Origin: Candidatus Methanoperedens sp.
GTDB lineage: Archaea > Halobacteriota > Methanosarcinia > Methanosarcinales > Methanoperedenaceae
Assembly (NCBI GenBank): GCA_026552955.1
Contig: JAPMTS010000008.1
Location: forward strand, 1 to 53,534
Length of the DNA stretch: 53,534 bases
Reading direction: 5' to 3'
The notes beneath the pieces were generated by a model. The model saw only the letters and a list, made by a program, of their open reading frames with translations, searched no databases and had not been told where the DNA came from. The position numbers and the translations under genes are program-made. Shown piece by piece: positions 42,324 to 52,223 of the stretch (positions are counted from its first letter, which is position 1; every line of letters starts with the position of its first letter).

Positions 42324-42703
42324 CAGTATTCGATACCAATTTCCTGATTGACCTCCTCAGAGGTAAGCCTGGTATTTCAGAAATAGCAGATTTATATGAA
42401 TATCCGAAAACAACTACCATAAATGCCTTTGAACTTTATTATGGAGCGGGGCGATCTTCAAAACCAGAACAAAGTTTTTTAGAAGTTAACTCGTTATTGA
42501 AGTCTATAGATGTACTTGGATTAGACATACACGCCGCGCAGAAGGCGGCACATATCCATGCTCTCCTGGTGAATTCAGGAAAAATCCTGGATGTTCAGGA
42601 CATTCTTATAGCAGGGATCGTTATAGCAAATAACGAAGAGCTTGTTACCAGGGATATCGATCATTTCAGCCGCATACCAGGTCTGAAATATAGTTCATGG
42701 TGA
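42320..42703 (+). CDS. vapC: VapC toxin, PIN-domain ribonuclease
   Basis: 127 residues. Acidic residues of the PIN site are visible: D5 (VFDTNFLIDLL), E39 (NAFELYYGA), the Asp pair in ILDVQDILIAG and D111 in VTRDIDHF. The end IPGLKYSSW is normal, so the toxin appears intact, unlike those at 5-13 kb. Confidence 0.9.
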   Translation: MTVFDTNFLIDLLRGKPGISEIADLYEYPKTTTINAFELYYGAGRSSKPEQSFLEVNSLLKSIDVLGLDIHAAQKAAHIHALLVNSGKILDVQDILIAGIVIANNEELVTRDIDHFSRIPGLKYSSW

Positions 42704-42709
42704 TAGGAA

Positions 42710-43480
42710 ATGAATACATTCGCCCTCTGGGACTATCGGCACCTCATCAAGAAAATCGCGATAAGTGACTTTAAACTCAGGTATAAGAACTCTGTATTAG
42801 GTTTCCTGTGGTCCCTTGCTGAACCTCTCCTGATGCTTACGGTGCTTTATTTTGTCTTTACCAATCTTATGCAGGTGAATGTGGAGCACTACCAGCTTTT
42901 CCTGCTGTTAGGTATTATTTCCTGGAACATGCTAAGCCGGGGAACCTCCATGAGCCTGACCAGCATCCTGGGAAGACCGGGGCTCGTCCAGAAAGTATAT
43001 TTTCCAAGAGAGGTGCTCGTTATAAGCTGCTGTATTACAGCATTTCTTATGACTTTATTTGAATTCATCGTGTTCGGAGCGTTCATGGTGGCTTTTAAAG
43101 TGATGCCGGGATTTACTATTGTTTATGGCCCTCTTGTCCTTTTCATTGAATTCATGCTCATTCTTGGCCTATCCCTGGGTCTTGCCGCCCTTAATGTTTA
43201 TTACAGGGATGTCCAGTATATATGGGCGGTAGTTATGCAGGCGGGCTTTTTTGCTTCACCCATCATTTACCCGCTATCAATTATCCCGGATAATTACATC
43301 TGGCTTATCCGGCTTAATCCAATGACACGAATAATCGACATGCTCAGGGAATCGGTCATTTATTCAGGTTCGCCGTTTCTTTGGGATTGGATATTTATTA
43401 CAATGGCGGCTCTATCTTTGCTTGTAGTGGGATACCTGATATTCCGTAAGCTTGAGCCAGGGTTCGCGGAGGCGATGTGA
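42710..43480 (+). CDS. wzm: ABC-2 type polysaccharide export permease (Wzm-like)
   Basis: 256 residues with six helices. FKLRYKNSVLGFLWSLAEPLLMLTVLYFVF is the polysaccharide ABC-2 (TagG/Wzm) signature, and NVYYRDVQYIWAVVMQAGFFASPIIYP is the second. It exports the lipid-linked glycan. Its ATPase is at 46059, separated from it by 2.6 kb of ATPase genes of another kind. Confidence 0.92.
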   Translation: MNTFALWDYRHLIKKIAISDFKLRYKNSVLGFLWSLAEPLLMLTVLYFVFTNLMQVNVEHYQLFLLLGIISWNMLSRGTSMSLTSILGRPGLVQKVYFPREVLVISCCITAFLMTLFEFIVFGAFMVAFKVMPGFTIVYGPLVLFIEFMLILGLSLGLAALNVYYRDVQYIWAVVMQAGFFASPIIYPLSIIPDNYIWLIRLNPMTRIIDMLRESVIYSGSPFLWDWIFITMAALSLLVVGYLIFRKLEPGFAEAM

Positions 43481-43495
43481 AGGAGTATAATACTT

Positions 43496-44145
43496 GTGAT
43501 ACAACATTTTGTAAACCGGGAAATAGAACCGGAGTTCCTTGAAACAAAATATGAACAGAACTTGATGCAGGAGTAGTATCTGTTTTTCAAGAGATCTGGG
43601 ATGAAGTGCTTGTAAATACGAGGACGATCCTTTTTTTATGTGGATCAAGTATAGGGATGATGGAAACTGAAGTTCTTGGATATCGTTCTCCTCTTTACGG
43701 AAGAAGAACAGGGGAATGGAAGGTCGAACCATTTCAATTCAAGGATATATCCTGATCTTCCTGTTGTTGAAAATATCAAGCGAAAAATTTTTAAAAGGGT
43801 GAAATCCTATATAATGAACCGCAGATACTTCTTAAAGAAGAATTCCGGGAGCCAAGAACATACACTCTTATTTTGAAATATCTTTCACTGGGGTATAATA
43901 CGAATGGGGAACTTTCCACGGTCACGGGTTTAGAGAAGGGAAACCTTTCGAAATATCTATCCGTACTGGAAGAGACGCACATTGTAAAATATGTGCTTCC
44001 GCTCGGGCAGAGAAAACGCGGGATTTACGTTTTGAACGACCCATTCTTTAATTTCTGGTTCAGGTTCGTATATCCGAATCTATCAGATCTTGAAATGGGG
44101 CTTATAGATGATGTTTTTTCAAGAATATCGAAAGATTTGATTTAA
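43496..44145 (+). pseudogene. Archaeal ATPase (DUF234 type), decayed copy
   Basis: It starts with VIQHFVNREIEPEFLETKYE, like the intact gene that follows. A deletion removes the Walker A part, then VFQEIWDEVLVNTRTILFLC, GSSIGMM and SPLYGRRTGEW follow in another frame. After further breaks the C-terminal part is FREPRTYTLILKYLSLGY, LSKYLSVLEETHIV and FFNFWFRFVYPNLSDLE. The nuclease-like end is gone. Confidence 0.75.
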
Positions 44146-44213
44146 AAGATATTGGAGAAATTTCTTAAGAATAACCGCAATGTTTATGATAGTTGCAATA
44201 TGATAATATTATC

Positions 44214-45608
44214 ATGATTCAACAATTTATAAACAGGGAAGAAGAGCTCAAAATCCTTGAGGAACGGTTCAATAGTAAGAAGCCGGAATTCATCGTGATT
44301 TACGGGAGACGAAGAGTGGGAAAAACCGAGCTTGCTGTTCATTTCATGAGAAATAAGCCGGGCATCTACTTTCTGGCAGGGGAAAAAGCAAATGCAGAAA
44401 ACCTGGAAGAGATGAAAAGCATTATGGCTGATTTTCTTAAGAATGATGAGTTCCGGATGATAAAATTCGAGAATTGGGCGCAACTGTTCAAGAGCTTTTC
44501 TGGAAAGATCATGGAAAGAACAGTGGTGGTAATAGATGAATTTCCTTATCTTGTGAAGGAAAATAATGCAATTCCTTCTGAGTTCCAGAAGATCTGGGAC
44601 ATGCATCTTTCAAAAGATGAAAAAATCATGCTAATTATTGTTGGTTCCTCAGTCAGTATGATGGAAAAGCTTCTTGGTGGAAAATCACCTCTGTTCGGAA
44701 GAAGAACTGCACAGCTCGAGATAAAGCCGGTTAGTATATTCAATGCAATAAAGTTTTTAAAGGGCTATTCAATAGAAGACCGCATCAGGGCATATGGCTG
44801 CACAGACGGAATACCTCTTTATCTTAAGCAATTTGATCCTAAATCCGGAGTTCTTGAAAATATAAAAAATGTCTTTTTCAGGAAAGATTCACTGCTTTAT
44901 GGTGAAGCTGATTTTCTTCTGAGACAGGAATTCAGAGAACCTGCGAATTATTTTGCGATACTGAAAGCTATTTCTTTCGGGTATATAAAGCAAAATGAGA
45001 TCGTGACCTATACGAATATAGATAAGAGCATAATCTCAAAATATATACAAAATTTAGAGGAGATCAGGATCATAACAAAGGAATTTCCTGTTACTGAAAA
45101 TAAAGAAAGACGAAAAAACATGCGCTATGTATTTTCCGATAATTACTTCAGATTCTGGTTCAGGTATGTTTATCCAAACAAAACGCTGATAGAAAAAAGA
45201 GATGATATGGCTTTTGCATCAATGAAAAAGACATATAATATGTATCTTGGAGTCGTATTTGAAAAAGTGGTATCTGAATTCTTATGGGAAACAAAGCCAT
45301 TCAGATTTACCAGGCTTGGAAGATGGTGGCATAAAGATAAGGAGATAGATCTTGTGGCCTTGAATGAGTATGAAAATGAGATCTTTTTTATCGAGTGTAA
45401 ATGGGCGAATTTAACAGGGAACAGGATAAGAAAGCTTTTTGATGAACTTAAAGATAAATCTTTTTTCGTTGACTGGAATAATGATGCTAAGAAGCATTAT
45501 GTTATTATTGCAAAAAAAGTAGATAATAAAGAAATTTTCAGGAAAGAAGGGTTTTATATTTTTGATCTGGAGGATATGGTGACAAGAACAGATAAAAACA
45601 AGGAATGA
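44214..45608 (+). CDS. Archaeal ATPase with DUF234/PD-(D/E)XK-like C-terminus
   Basis: 464 residues from ATG 44214; an ATG 21 bases upstream is less likely because relatives start MIQQFINRE. AAA-type ATPase with Walker A YGRRRVGKTEL, Walker B VVVIDEFPYL and sensor VGSSVSMME. A winged-helix linker follows (IDKSIISKYIQNLEEIRII). The C-terminal domain has EIDLVALN...IFFIECKWAN, a PD-(D/E)XK pattern. The function of this large archaeal family is unknown; a mobile or defence role has been suggested. Confidence 0.85.
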   Translation: MIQQFINREEELKILEERFNSKKPEFIVIYGRRRVGKTELAVHFMRNKPGIYFLAGEKANAENLEEMKSIMADFLKNDEFRMIKFENWAQLFKSFSGKIMERTVVVIDEFPYLVKENNAIPSEFQKIWDMHLSKDEKIMLIIVGSSVSMMEKLLGGKSPLFGRRTAQLEIKPVSIFNAIKFLKGYSIEDRIRAYGCTDGIPLYLKQFDPKSGVLENIKNVFFRKDSLLYGEADFLLRQEFREPANYFAILKAISFGYIKQNEIVTYTNIDKSIISKYIQNLEEIRIITKEFPVTENKERRKNMRYVFSDNYFRFWFRYVYPNKTLIEKRDDMAFASMKKTYNMYLGVVFEKVVSEFLWETKPFRFTRLGRWWHKDKEIDLVALNEYENEIFFIECKWANLTGNRIRKLFDELKDKSFFVDWNNDAKKHYVIIAKKVDNKEIFRKEGFYIFDLEDMVTRTDKNKE

Positions 45609-45723
45609 TTAAGATGAAGCTATCAAGCACCTTAACACCACGTTTCGTAAGAAAAGTATTATCTGCAATAGAACCATAAAAGCATCATTAAAGACAGATA
45701 AAATTACATTTTAGCGGTTAAGC

Positions 45724-45960
45724 ATGATACCTGAATATATAAATACGGCGCTTGAAAAAGCGAAATACGAAATAATAAAAGTTGACGTTGTGGTTTCAGA
45801 AGTTTATCATAATTGCATACGTGTAAAAATTTGTGATAATTATAAAATACAACCTATTGATTTTACAAGATTTATTAAATTAAATCCCAACATAATTTCT
45901 GAATTAGATATGAAAGGATATAATTTATTATCTTCCGATGCAATCCATGTATCATCATGA
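45724..45960 (+). CDS. Small hypothetical protein
   Basis: 78 residues, mixed alpha/beta pattern (IIKVDVVVSEVYHNCIRVKICDN), no recognised family. It lies between the archaeal ATPase and the Wzt-like gene. Coding is plausible but unproven. Confidence 0.35.
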   Translation: MIPEYINTALEKAKYEIIKVDVVVSEVYHNCIRVKICDNYKIQPIDFTRFIKLNPNIISELDMKGYNLLSSDAIHVSS

Positions 45961-46058
45961 AAACACCAGGGTATTGAATATATGGCATCAAATGACTCCG
46001 ATTTTGAAAGGGTAGGTTTCTTGAATTTATGGATGCCCTGATTTGCAGGTGAAATATA

Positions 46059-47303
46059 ATGCCTAAAGATGCCATAGTAGTCTCCAATGTATCCAAAATG
46101 TTCAGGATTCCCCACGAGAAGAAGACCACTCTTTTTGAGAATATAGCGGGAATGTTTGATAATACAAAGAAGGGGTATGAGGAATTTATCGCTCTTAAGG
46201 ATATCAATTTCATAGTCAAAAAAGGTGAAGCCATAGGAATTATCGGAGAGAACGGCAGCGGAAAAAGCACTTTACTTAAGATAATTTCAAATATTTTAAG
46301 ACCGACCAGCGGTTCGGTCAGGGTGAATGGCAAGATTACCTCATTCCTGGAGCTTGGTGTAGGATTCCAGCCGGACCTCACAGCAAAGGAGAATATCTAT
46401 GTGTACGGCGCCGTTATGGGCTTATCTGACAGGGAGATAGATGACAGGCTGGATGAAATACTTGAGTTCTCAGGACTTGAGAGGTTCAAGGATACAAGGC
46501 TTAAGAACTTATCTTCGGGGATGCAGGTGAGGCTTGCTTTTGCAACAGCGATACAGACCGATCCGGAAATACTGATGATGGATGAGGTTCTGGCGGTCGG
46601 GGATATGGATTTCCAGCAGAAGTGCCTGGATGTGTTCCAGAGGTATGTGAAGGAAAAGAGGACGATAATATTTGTTTCTCATGATATGAATTCGGTGAGG
46701 CGGTTCTGCAACAAGGCGGTTTTGTTGAGACATGGGGAGCAGGTGGCATTCGGGAAGACGAATGAGATCATTGATAAGTATGTGTATGGAGGAGCTGAAA
46801 GACAAGCTGAGATTCCTGAGCCAAAAGTAGAGGAGCCAAAGGAAGAAACGGAGGAAAAGAAGGAAAAAGTAGAGGAGAAGAAAACACGATGGGGGGATAA
46901 AAAAGTTGAAATAATGGAAGTCAAGTTGATTGATAAATTCAAGAGTGAGAACACTACCTTCTACTCCGGAGATCCAGTTACAATTCAAATCAAATATAAC
47001 GTCAATGAATCGATTGATGATATTGTAATTGGGATAGCCCTTTATTCTGATGCCGATATGTTGTGTTATGGCACTAATACAGATATTAAAGAATTTAATG
47101 TTGATAAGACCATAGGAAATAAGGAGATCAAACTGCAGATACATAATTTAACAATGATGGAAGGCAAATTCCATTTGACGGTTGCTGCCCACAGCATGAA
47201 ACACATCCCATATGATTGGTTGGATAAGCAATTTACATTCAATGTGATCAAGAAAGGGAATAATGCTGGTTTATTTGAAATTCCCTGTACATGGGAACAA
47301 TGA
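46059..47303 (+). CDS. wzt: Polysaccharide ABC exporter ATPase with C-terminal glycan-binding domain (Wzt-like)
   Basis: 414 residues. ATPase with GENGSGKST (Walker A), LSSGMQVRLAFATA (signature) and PEILMMDEVLAVGD (Walker B). After residue 245 a Glu/Lys-rich linker (about 30 residues) leads to a beta-sandwich (about 285-414; VEIMEVKLIDKFKSENTTFYSGDPVTIQI). This C-terminal domain corresponds to Wzt-C, which reads the terminal modification of the glycan before export. A methyltransferase that could make such a mark follows. Confidence 0.9.
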   Translation: MPKDAIVVSNVSKMFRIPHEKKTTLFENIAGMFDNTKKGYEEFIALKDINFIVKKGEAIGIIGENGSGKSTLLKIISNILRPTSGSVRVNGKITSFLELGVGFQPDLTAKENIYVYGAVMGLSDREIDDRLDEILEFSGLERFKDTRLKNLSSGMQVRLAFATAIQTDPEILMMDEVLAVGDMDFQQKCLDVFQRYVKEKRTIIFVSHDMNSVRRFCNKAVLLRHGEQVAFGKTNEIIDKYVYGGAERQAEIPEPKVEEPKEETEEKKEKVEEKKTRWGDKKVEIMEVKLIDKFKSENTTFYSGDPVTIQIKYNVNESIDDIVIGIALYSDADMLCYGTNTDIKEFNVDKTIGNKEIKLQIHNLTMMEGKFHLTVAAHSMKHIPYDWLDKQFTFNVIKKGNNAGLFEIPCTWEQ

Positions 47304-47443
47304 ATTTATTTATGAATAAGTAATAAGATTATCTTAAAATCTAAAAAGGTTCATGGATGATAGCCGAAAGTGATGTAAAGAAATTGTAAAATATGATAGT
47401 GAAGGTCGATACTGATCATCAAAAACAAAAGTGAGCAATTATA

Positions 47444-48781
47444 ATGGATACATTTGAAATAAAAGATGACGAGATTAATGTTGAAGAGATAATGCAACAA
47501 ATCCGGGAGAATATCCAGAAAAGGAGACAAAGCGGTGCATATGATTCAAAAATAGAATCATTGATCAACCTGCCCTTAAACAAGCCCCCAACCAATCCAG
47601 AAGAAGGTGACATAAAGTCTGATCTTGATTATTTAAATTCCTACTGGGATGTGCATGCTGAATATAATATCGCATCTCATCGACCTTTGATTGGCCAATT
47701 ACTAATTTCGGGCAGGCAATTGATACATGGGGAAGTGAAAAGGTACGTAGATATTATAGTGGGAAAACAAACAGAATTAAATTTGAGGGTAATTCGTACA
47801 TTAAAAAATATACTAAATCTATTAGAGACAAAGATAGATTCTGTAAATAATAGGATAAATAATGTAGATACCAGGTTAGATAGTGTAGATAATAGGATAA
47901 ATACTAGGATAGATAGCATAGATAACAAAATTACTGAGGTAGAAGGAAATATCGATATTAAGGTTGCTGCCAGTATTGATGAGAAGATTTCTGTTATAAA
48001 TAAAGGTATCAAAAATAAAGCATGGCTCGCAAATCTGCTTGATGAACGGATAGGAAAAAATATTCAACTTAAAATCCCCGAATCACAGAATGATAAAGTT
48101 ATGAATTACTTCTTATTTGAAGAAAAACATCGCGGTAGCATCGATTTGATCAAAAAGCGCCAATCTATATATCTTGAATACTTTAAGAATTGTCAAAATG
48201 TTCTTGATATCGGCTGTGGAAGAGGCGAGTTCCTTTTACTCTTAAAAGAAAACGGAATCTATGCCAAAGGCATTGATATAAATGAGGATATGGTGTCTTA
48301 TTGCCATAAGAACGGTCTGGATGTCCAGAAGGCAAATGCAATAAATTACCTTCAGGCATTAGATGATAAATCTTTAGATGGTGTATTTTCTGCGCAAGTT
48401 GTTGAACATTTACAGCCAGAAGAGATAATTTACCTTGTGAAATTGTGCTATGATAAAATGAAATATGGAACATATTTTATTGCAGAAACAATAAATCCCT
48501 TGTGTCTAGTTACGTATGCTCTTTTCCAGTTAGATCTATCACATGTTAAACCGATACATCCGGAAACAATGAAATTCTTACTGGAATCCGTTGGATTCAG
48601 GGAAATTCAATTTAAATTCATTTCCCCACACCAAGAACAGGACAAATTAAGAAGACTTATTATAAAAGAGAGTATGCCCCCAGAAGAAAAAGAGCATTTG
48701 GAAACGATGAACCAGAATATTGATAAATTGAATTCATTGATATTAGGTTATCAGGAATATGCAGTGGTTGCAACAAAATAA
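47444..48781 (+). CDS. Coiled-coil methyltransferase of the polysaccharide cluster
   Basis: 445 residues. The N-terminal DDEINVEEIMQQIRENIQKRR is a common start of glycan-modifying methyltransferases. A coiled coil (about 110-190) has NNRINNVDTRLDSVDNRINT-type repeats. The SAM-binding core begins near residue 245 (VLDIGCGRGEFLLLL) and includes DGVFSAQVVEHL. In O-antigen systems a WbdD-like methyltransferase with a coiled coil terminates chains and sets their length. This arrangement next to a Wzt-C type exporter suggests the same logic; no kinase domain is present. Confidence 0.82.
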   Translation: MDTFEIKDDEINVEEIMQQIRENIQKRRQSGAYDSKIESLINLPLNKPPTNPEEGDIKSDLDYLNSYWDVHAEYNIASHRPLIGQLLISGRQLIHGEVKRYVDIIVGKQTELNLRVIRTLKNILNLLETKIDSVNNRINNVDTRLDSVDNRINTRIDSIDNKITEVEGNIDIKVAASIDEKISVINKGIKNKAWLANLLDERIGKNIQLKIPESQNDKVMNYFLFEEKHRGSIDLIKKRQSIYLEYFKNCQNVLDIGCGRGEFLLLLKENGIYAKGIDINEDMVSYCHKNGLDVQKANAINYLQALDDKSLDGVFSAQVVEHLQPEEIIYLVKLCYDKMKYGTYFIAETINPLCLVTYALFQLDLSHVKPIHPETMKFLLESVGFREIQFKFISPHQEQDKLRRLIIKESMPPEEKEHLETMNQNIDKLNSLILGYQEYAVVATK

Positions 48782-48812
48782 TTATTCGATAAATTTAACA
48801 GTAGGTGTCTAA

Positions 48813-50009
48813 TTGAAAATAGCTTTTGTAGTCCCAAGATATGGAACCGATTTTGTTGGCGGAGCAGAAACGATATGCCGTGAAGTTGCAGAACACTTAA
48901 GGAATAAAGGTGTTGATGTTAGTGTCCTTACAACCTGCGCTCTTGATCATATTACATGGGATAACAGTTATAAACCAGGTGATTATGTAATAAATAGTGT
49001 ACCTGTGAAGCGCTTTAAGGTTCGGGATCGCGATAAAAAACTATATGACGAACTTTTAACTAAAATCTCAAGTAACCAAATACTTTCAAAAGATGAGCAG
49101 ATATCATGGATTAACAATGGAGTTAATAGCGACGAAATGTATCAGTATATAACAAATAATATAAATTCATTTGATTTTTTTATTTTTATTCCCTATCTTT
49201 TTGGGACATCATACAACGGCTCATTAATTTGTCCCGATAAATCCATATTGATACCATGCTTACATGATGAAAATTTTGCTTATTTAAATATTTTCAAAGA
49301 AATGTTCGAAGGATGTAAAGGAATAAATTTTAATTCCTTTCCTGAAAAAATACTGGCAAATAGATTATATAATATTAAAAATAAAAGTTCAACAATTATT
49401 GGAACAGGCTTTAATACTGAGAGTGGAGATAAAAATAGATTTAAACAAATGAATCAAATCTATGAAGATTTCATATTGTATTCAGGGAGAATTGAAGAAG
49501 GAAAAAATGCACATCTTTTAGTAGAATTTGTTGGAAAATACAACAAACTTAATAATACCAGCTTAAAATTGGTTTTAATGGGAATTGGAAATATGACTAT
49601 ACCTTCTGATATTAAAAAAGATGTTATAAAAATTGGATTCAAGTCCGGTCAAGAAAAATTTGATGCTTATGCTGCTGCGGCAGTCCTTTGTCAACCTTCT
49701 ATTAATGAGAGTTTTTCTATTGTAATAATGGAATCCTGGTTATGCGAAACCCCTGTATTGGTTCATGAAAATTGCGCAGTAACAAAATATCATTGCATCG
49801 AAAGTAATGGAGGTTTGTATTTCAAGGATTATAATGATTTTGAGGGTTGCATCAATTTTTTGCTCAAGAATCCATTAGTACGAGAAAAAATGGGCAAAAA
49901 TGGACAAAAATATGTATTGAAAAATTACAATTGGGATAGAATAGCTGAAAAATATCTACTTTTTTGGAGAGCTTTAAGTGCAAATACACCAAATACTTCC
50001 CACAATTAG
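48813..50009 (+). CDS. GT4-type glycosyltransferase
   Basis: 398 residues from a TTG start. The N-terminal VPRYGTDFVGGAETICREVAEHL is the GT-B acceptor-side motif; YSGRIEEGKN and INESFSIVIMESWLCETPVLV carry the donor-binding pattern. It is a paralogue of 52224-53390, which shares the VLTTCALDHITW region and C-terminus. It overlaps the next glycosyltransferase by 32 bases. Confidence 0.88.
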   Translation: MKIAFVVPRYGTDFVGGAETICREVAEHLRNKGVDVSVLTTCALDHITWDNSYKPGDYVINSVPVKRFKVRDRDKKLYDELLTKISSNQILSKDEQISWINNGVNSDEMYQYITNNINSFDFFIFIPYLFGTSYNGSLICPDKSILIPCLHDENFAYLNIFKEMFEGCKGINFNSFPEKILANRLYNIKNKSSTIIGTGFNTESGDKNRFKQMNQIYEDFILYSGRIEEGKNAHLLVEFVGKYNKLNNTSLKLVLMGIGNMTIPSDIKKDVIKIGFKSGQEKFDAYAAAAVLCQPSINESFSIVIMESWLCETPVLVHENCAVTKYHCIESNGGLYFKDYNDFEGCINFLLKNPLVREKMGKNGQKYVLKNYNWDRIAEKYLLFWRALSANTPNTSHN

Positions 50010-51042
50010 TTATGGAGATGCAATAGGAAACGATGTATTAGAAATAAAGGCTGCTCTCGAAACCTGGGGTTTTAAGTCTGAAATATTTGCACAGCATATA
50101 CATCCAAAATTGTCACATATTGCAAAACCATATACTGAATACCTAAAATTCAGTTCACCTGAAAATATTCTGATTTTCCATTTTTCCATAGGGTCTGATT
50201 TATCTGGCTTTGTTAAGACTTTACCTGATAAAAAAATTCTTATATATCACAATATTACACCCTATAGTTATTTCAAAGGAATTAACGATATACTGGTGAA
50301 TCTATGTATAAATGGAAGAAAAGAACTTGCAGAATACTCAAATTTGGTGAATCTGGCTCTTGGAGATTCTGAATATAACCGTATGGAGCTTGAGGAACTT
50401 GGTTTTAAAAATACAGGGGTTCTACCTATAATCGTAGATTTTGAATCCTATGAGCAAGAGCCTGACCATGAGATATTAAAAAAGTTCAATGATGACTTCA
50501 CTAATTTTATCTTTGTAGGTAGAATATCTCCAAACAAAAAGCAAGAGGATATCATAAGAACATTTTATTATTATAATAAATGCATCGATCCTAAATCTCG
50601 TTTATTTCTGGTTGGTTCTTATGATGGGATGGAGAAATATTATGAATTACTTGAACAACTTGTAAAAAGATTGAACTTAAATAACGTATATATTACCGGG
50701 CAAGTTAATTTTAAAGAATTATTGGCATATTATAAATTGGCAGACATTTTCATATCAATGAGTGAGCATGAAGGTTTTTGTGTACCGCTACTTGAAAGTA
50801 TGTACTTTGGAATCCCGATTGTTGCATATAATTCTACTGCAATACCTTATACATTAGATCATTCAGGTTTATTGTTCAATGAAAAACGATATGATGAAGT
50901 TGGAGAATTGGTAAATATTTTACTCAAAAGTCAGAAATTAAAAAATAAAATTATCCAAAAACAGAAAGCAAGATTAAAAGAATTCGATGAGTCTAAAATC
51001 ACAAGAATCTTAAGAGGATATATAGAACAGGTGATACATTGA
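49978..51042 (+). CDS. GT4-type glycosyltransferase
   Basis: 354 residues from a GTG start inside the previous gene. QILPTISYGDAIGNDVLEIKAAL resembles glycosyltransferases of LPS inner-core/mannan type. FVGRISPNKKQEDII and SEHEGFCVPLLESMYFGIPIVAY are the donor-binding motifs. Coupled to both neighbours: 32-base overlap upstream and 4-base overlap downstream. Confidence 0.88.
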   Translation: MQIHQILPTISYGDAIGNDVLEIKAALETWGFKSEIFAQHIHPKLSHIAKPYTEYLKFSSPENILIFHFSIGSDLSGFVKTLPDKKILIYHNITPYSYFKGINDILVNLCINGRKELAEYSNLVNLALGDSEYNRMELEELGFKNTGVLPIIVDFESYEQEPDHEILKKFNDDFTNFIFVGRISPNKKQEDIIRTFYYYNKCIDPKSRLFLVGSYDGMEKYYELLEQLVKRLNLNNVYITGQVNFKELLAYYKLADIFISMSEHEGFCVPLLESMYFGIPIVAYNSTAIPYTLDHSGLLFNEKRYDEVGELVNILLKSQKLKNKIIQKQKARLKEFDESKITRILRGYIEQVIH

Positions 51043-52208
51043 AAAAATTAACTCTTAGTCGTCCTATGACCCCTTCTGAAATCGAAGACCTCTATTATAA
51101 AATTGTAAGGACTCCTGAATTCTACAACGAAGACTATGCAAATGAATGGAAAAAAGATGACACACCTCAGAATATTATTTCAAAAATGGCTGTCAAATAT
51201 TTTAAACCTGCCAGAGTTATTGATATTGGGTGTGGCTTGGGAAATGTGGTTAAATATCTTCGTAAAGAAGGTGTTGATGCCTACGGAATAGATTACAGTG
51301 AAACATTCATAAATACTGCGCTCCCCGATTTAAGAAAATTTCTGCGCGTTGGGGACGTTACCCAACTTGATTTAAAGGAGAAAAGTTTTGATCTTGTTAT
51401 TTGTATGGAGGTTCTCGAACATTTACCTTTAAAACTTGTTGATAAAGCAATCGATGAATTGAAAAAAATATGTAAAGGCAGCATTTTTATAACAATGCCA
51501 TGCTTTGGACCAAATGAATATGGACCATATGCACTGCCTCTTTATGAAAAAGGATGGTTCGAGGATGCAAAGAAAAATATTCCATTCAGCCAAATCGTAG
51601 TTGATGAGAAGGGAGTACCTGATTGCGGGCATTTGACTCTTGCCACATATAGATGGTGGTCAGAAAAATTTTTGCAGCACAATTTAGTTAGAGATGGAAA
51701 TCTTGAAATAAAAATCAATGATGATAGGGAGCTTGACCTCAGAAGATGGAATTGGAATATATATGTGCTAAATAAAATTTCTTCAAATAACATATCTGCA
51801 GAAAATAGCCAATTCGGGTCAGGTTGGTATCATGTTGAGGATTGGGGAAATAATGGACAAATTAGATGGACAGAAAAAGAAGCTGAAGCATTTTTGATGC
51901 CACAAGGACATGAGACAACATGTAAAATTGACTTTTATTCAGGGCCGAGAGAACTTATTTATGACACGAAGGGAGAAATCATCATTGAACAAGATGATAG
52001 TACTTCAACGTTCGAGAAAGGTAAAATAAAGTTTAGTTTACCAGTCCATGAATGGGGAATTATTGAAGTCCCCCTATCTAAGTTAATTCCTGGAAGACAT
52101 TTGCGCGTGAAAATAAAATGCGATCGAAAATTTAATCCTCGCAGAATATTAAATTCTACAGATAATCGAGAACTTGGGATAGCTGTTAGAAGAATATATC
52201 TTGAATAA
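51039..52208 (+). CDS. SAM methyltransferase fused to a C-terminal beta domain
   Basis: 389 residues from a TTG start. The methyltransferase core is at about 50-210: VIDIGCGLGNVVKYL (motif I), FDLVICMEVLEHLP and GSIFITMPCFGP. From about residue 260, GSGWYHVEDWGNNGQIRWTEKEAEAFL begins a beta-rich domain of about 125 residues. I have seen such a domain attached to glycosyltransferases and methyltransferases of O-antigen clusters; a sugar-binding role is inferred. Confidence 0.85.
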   Translation: MKKLTLSRPMTPSEIEDLYYKIVRTPEFYNEDYANEWKKDDTPQNIISKMAVKYFKPARVIDIGCGLGNVVKYLRKEGVDAYGIDYSETFINTALPDLRKFLRVGDVTQLDLKEKSFDLVICMEVLEHLPLKLVDKAIDELKKICKGSIFITMPCFGPNEYGPYALPLYEKGWFEDAKKNIPFSQIVVDEKGVPDCGHLTLATYRWWSEKFLQHNLVRDGNLEIKINDDRELDLRRWNWNIYVLNKISSNNISAENSQFGSGWYHVEDWGNNGQIRWTEKEAEAFLMPQGHETTCKIDFYSGPRELIYDTKGEIIIEQDDSTSTFEKGKIKFSLPVHEWGIIEVPLSKLIPGRHLRVKIKCDRKFNPRRILNSTDNRELGIAVRRIYLE

Positions 52209-52223
52209 AAAAATAACAATAAA

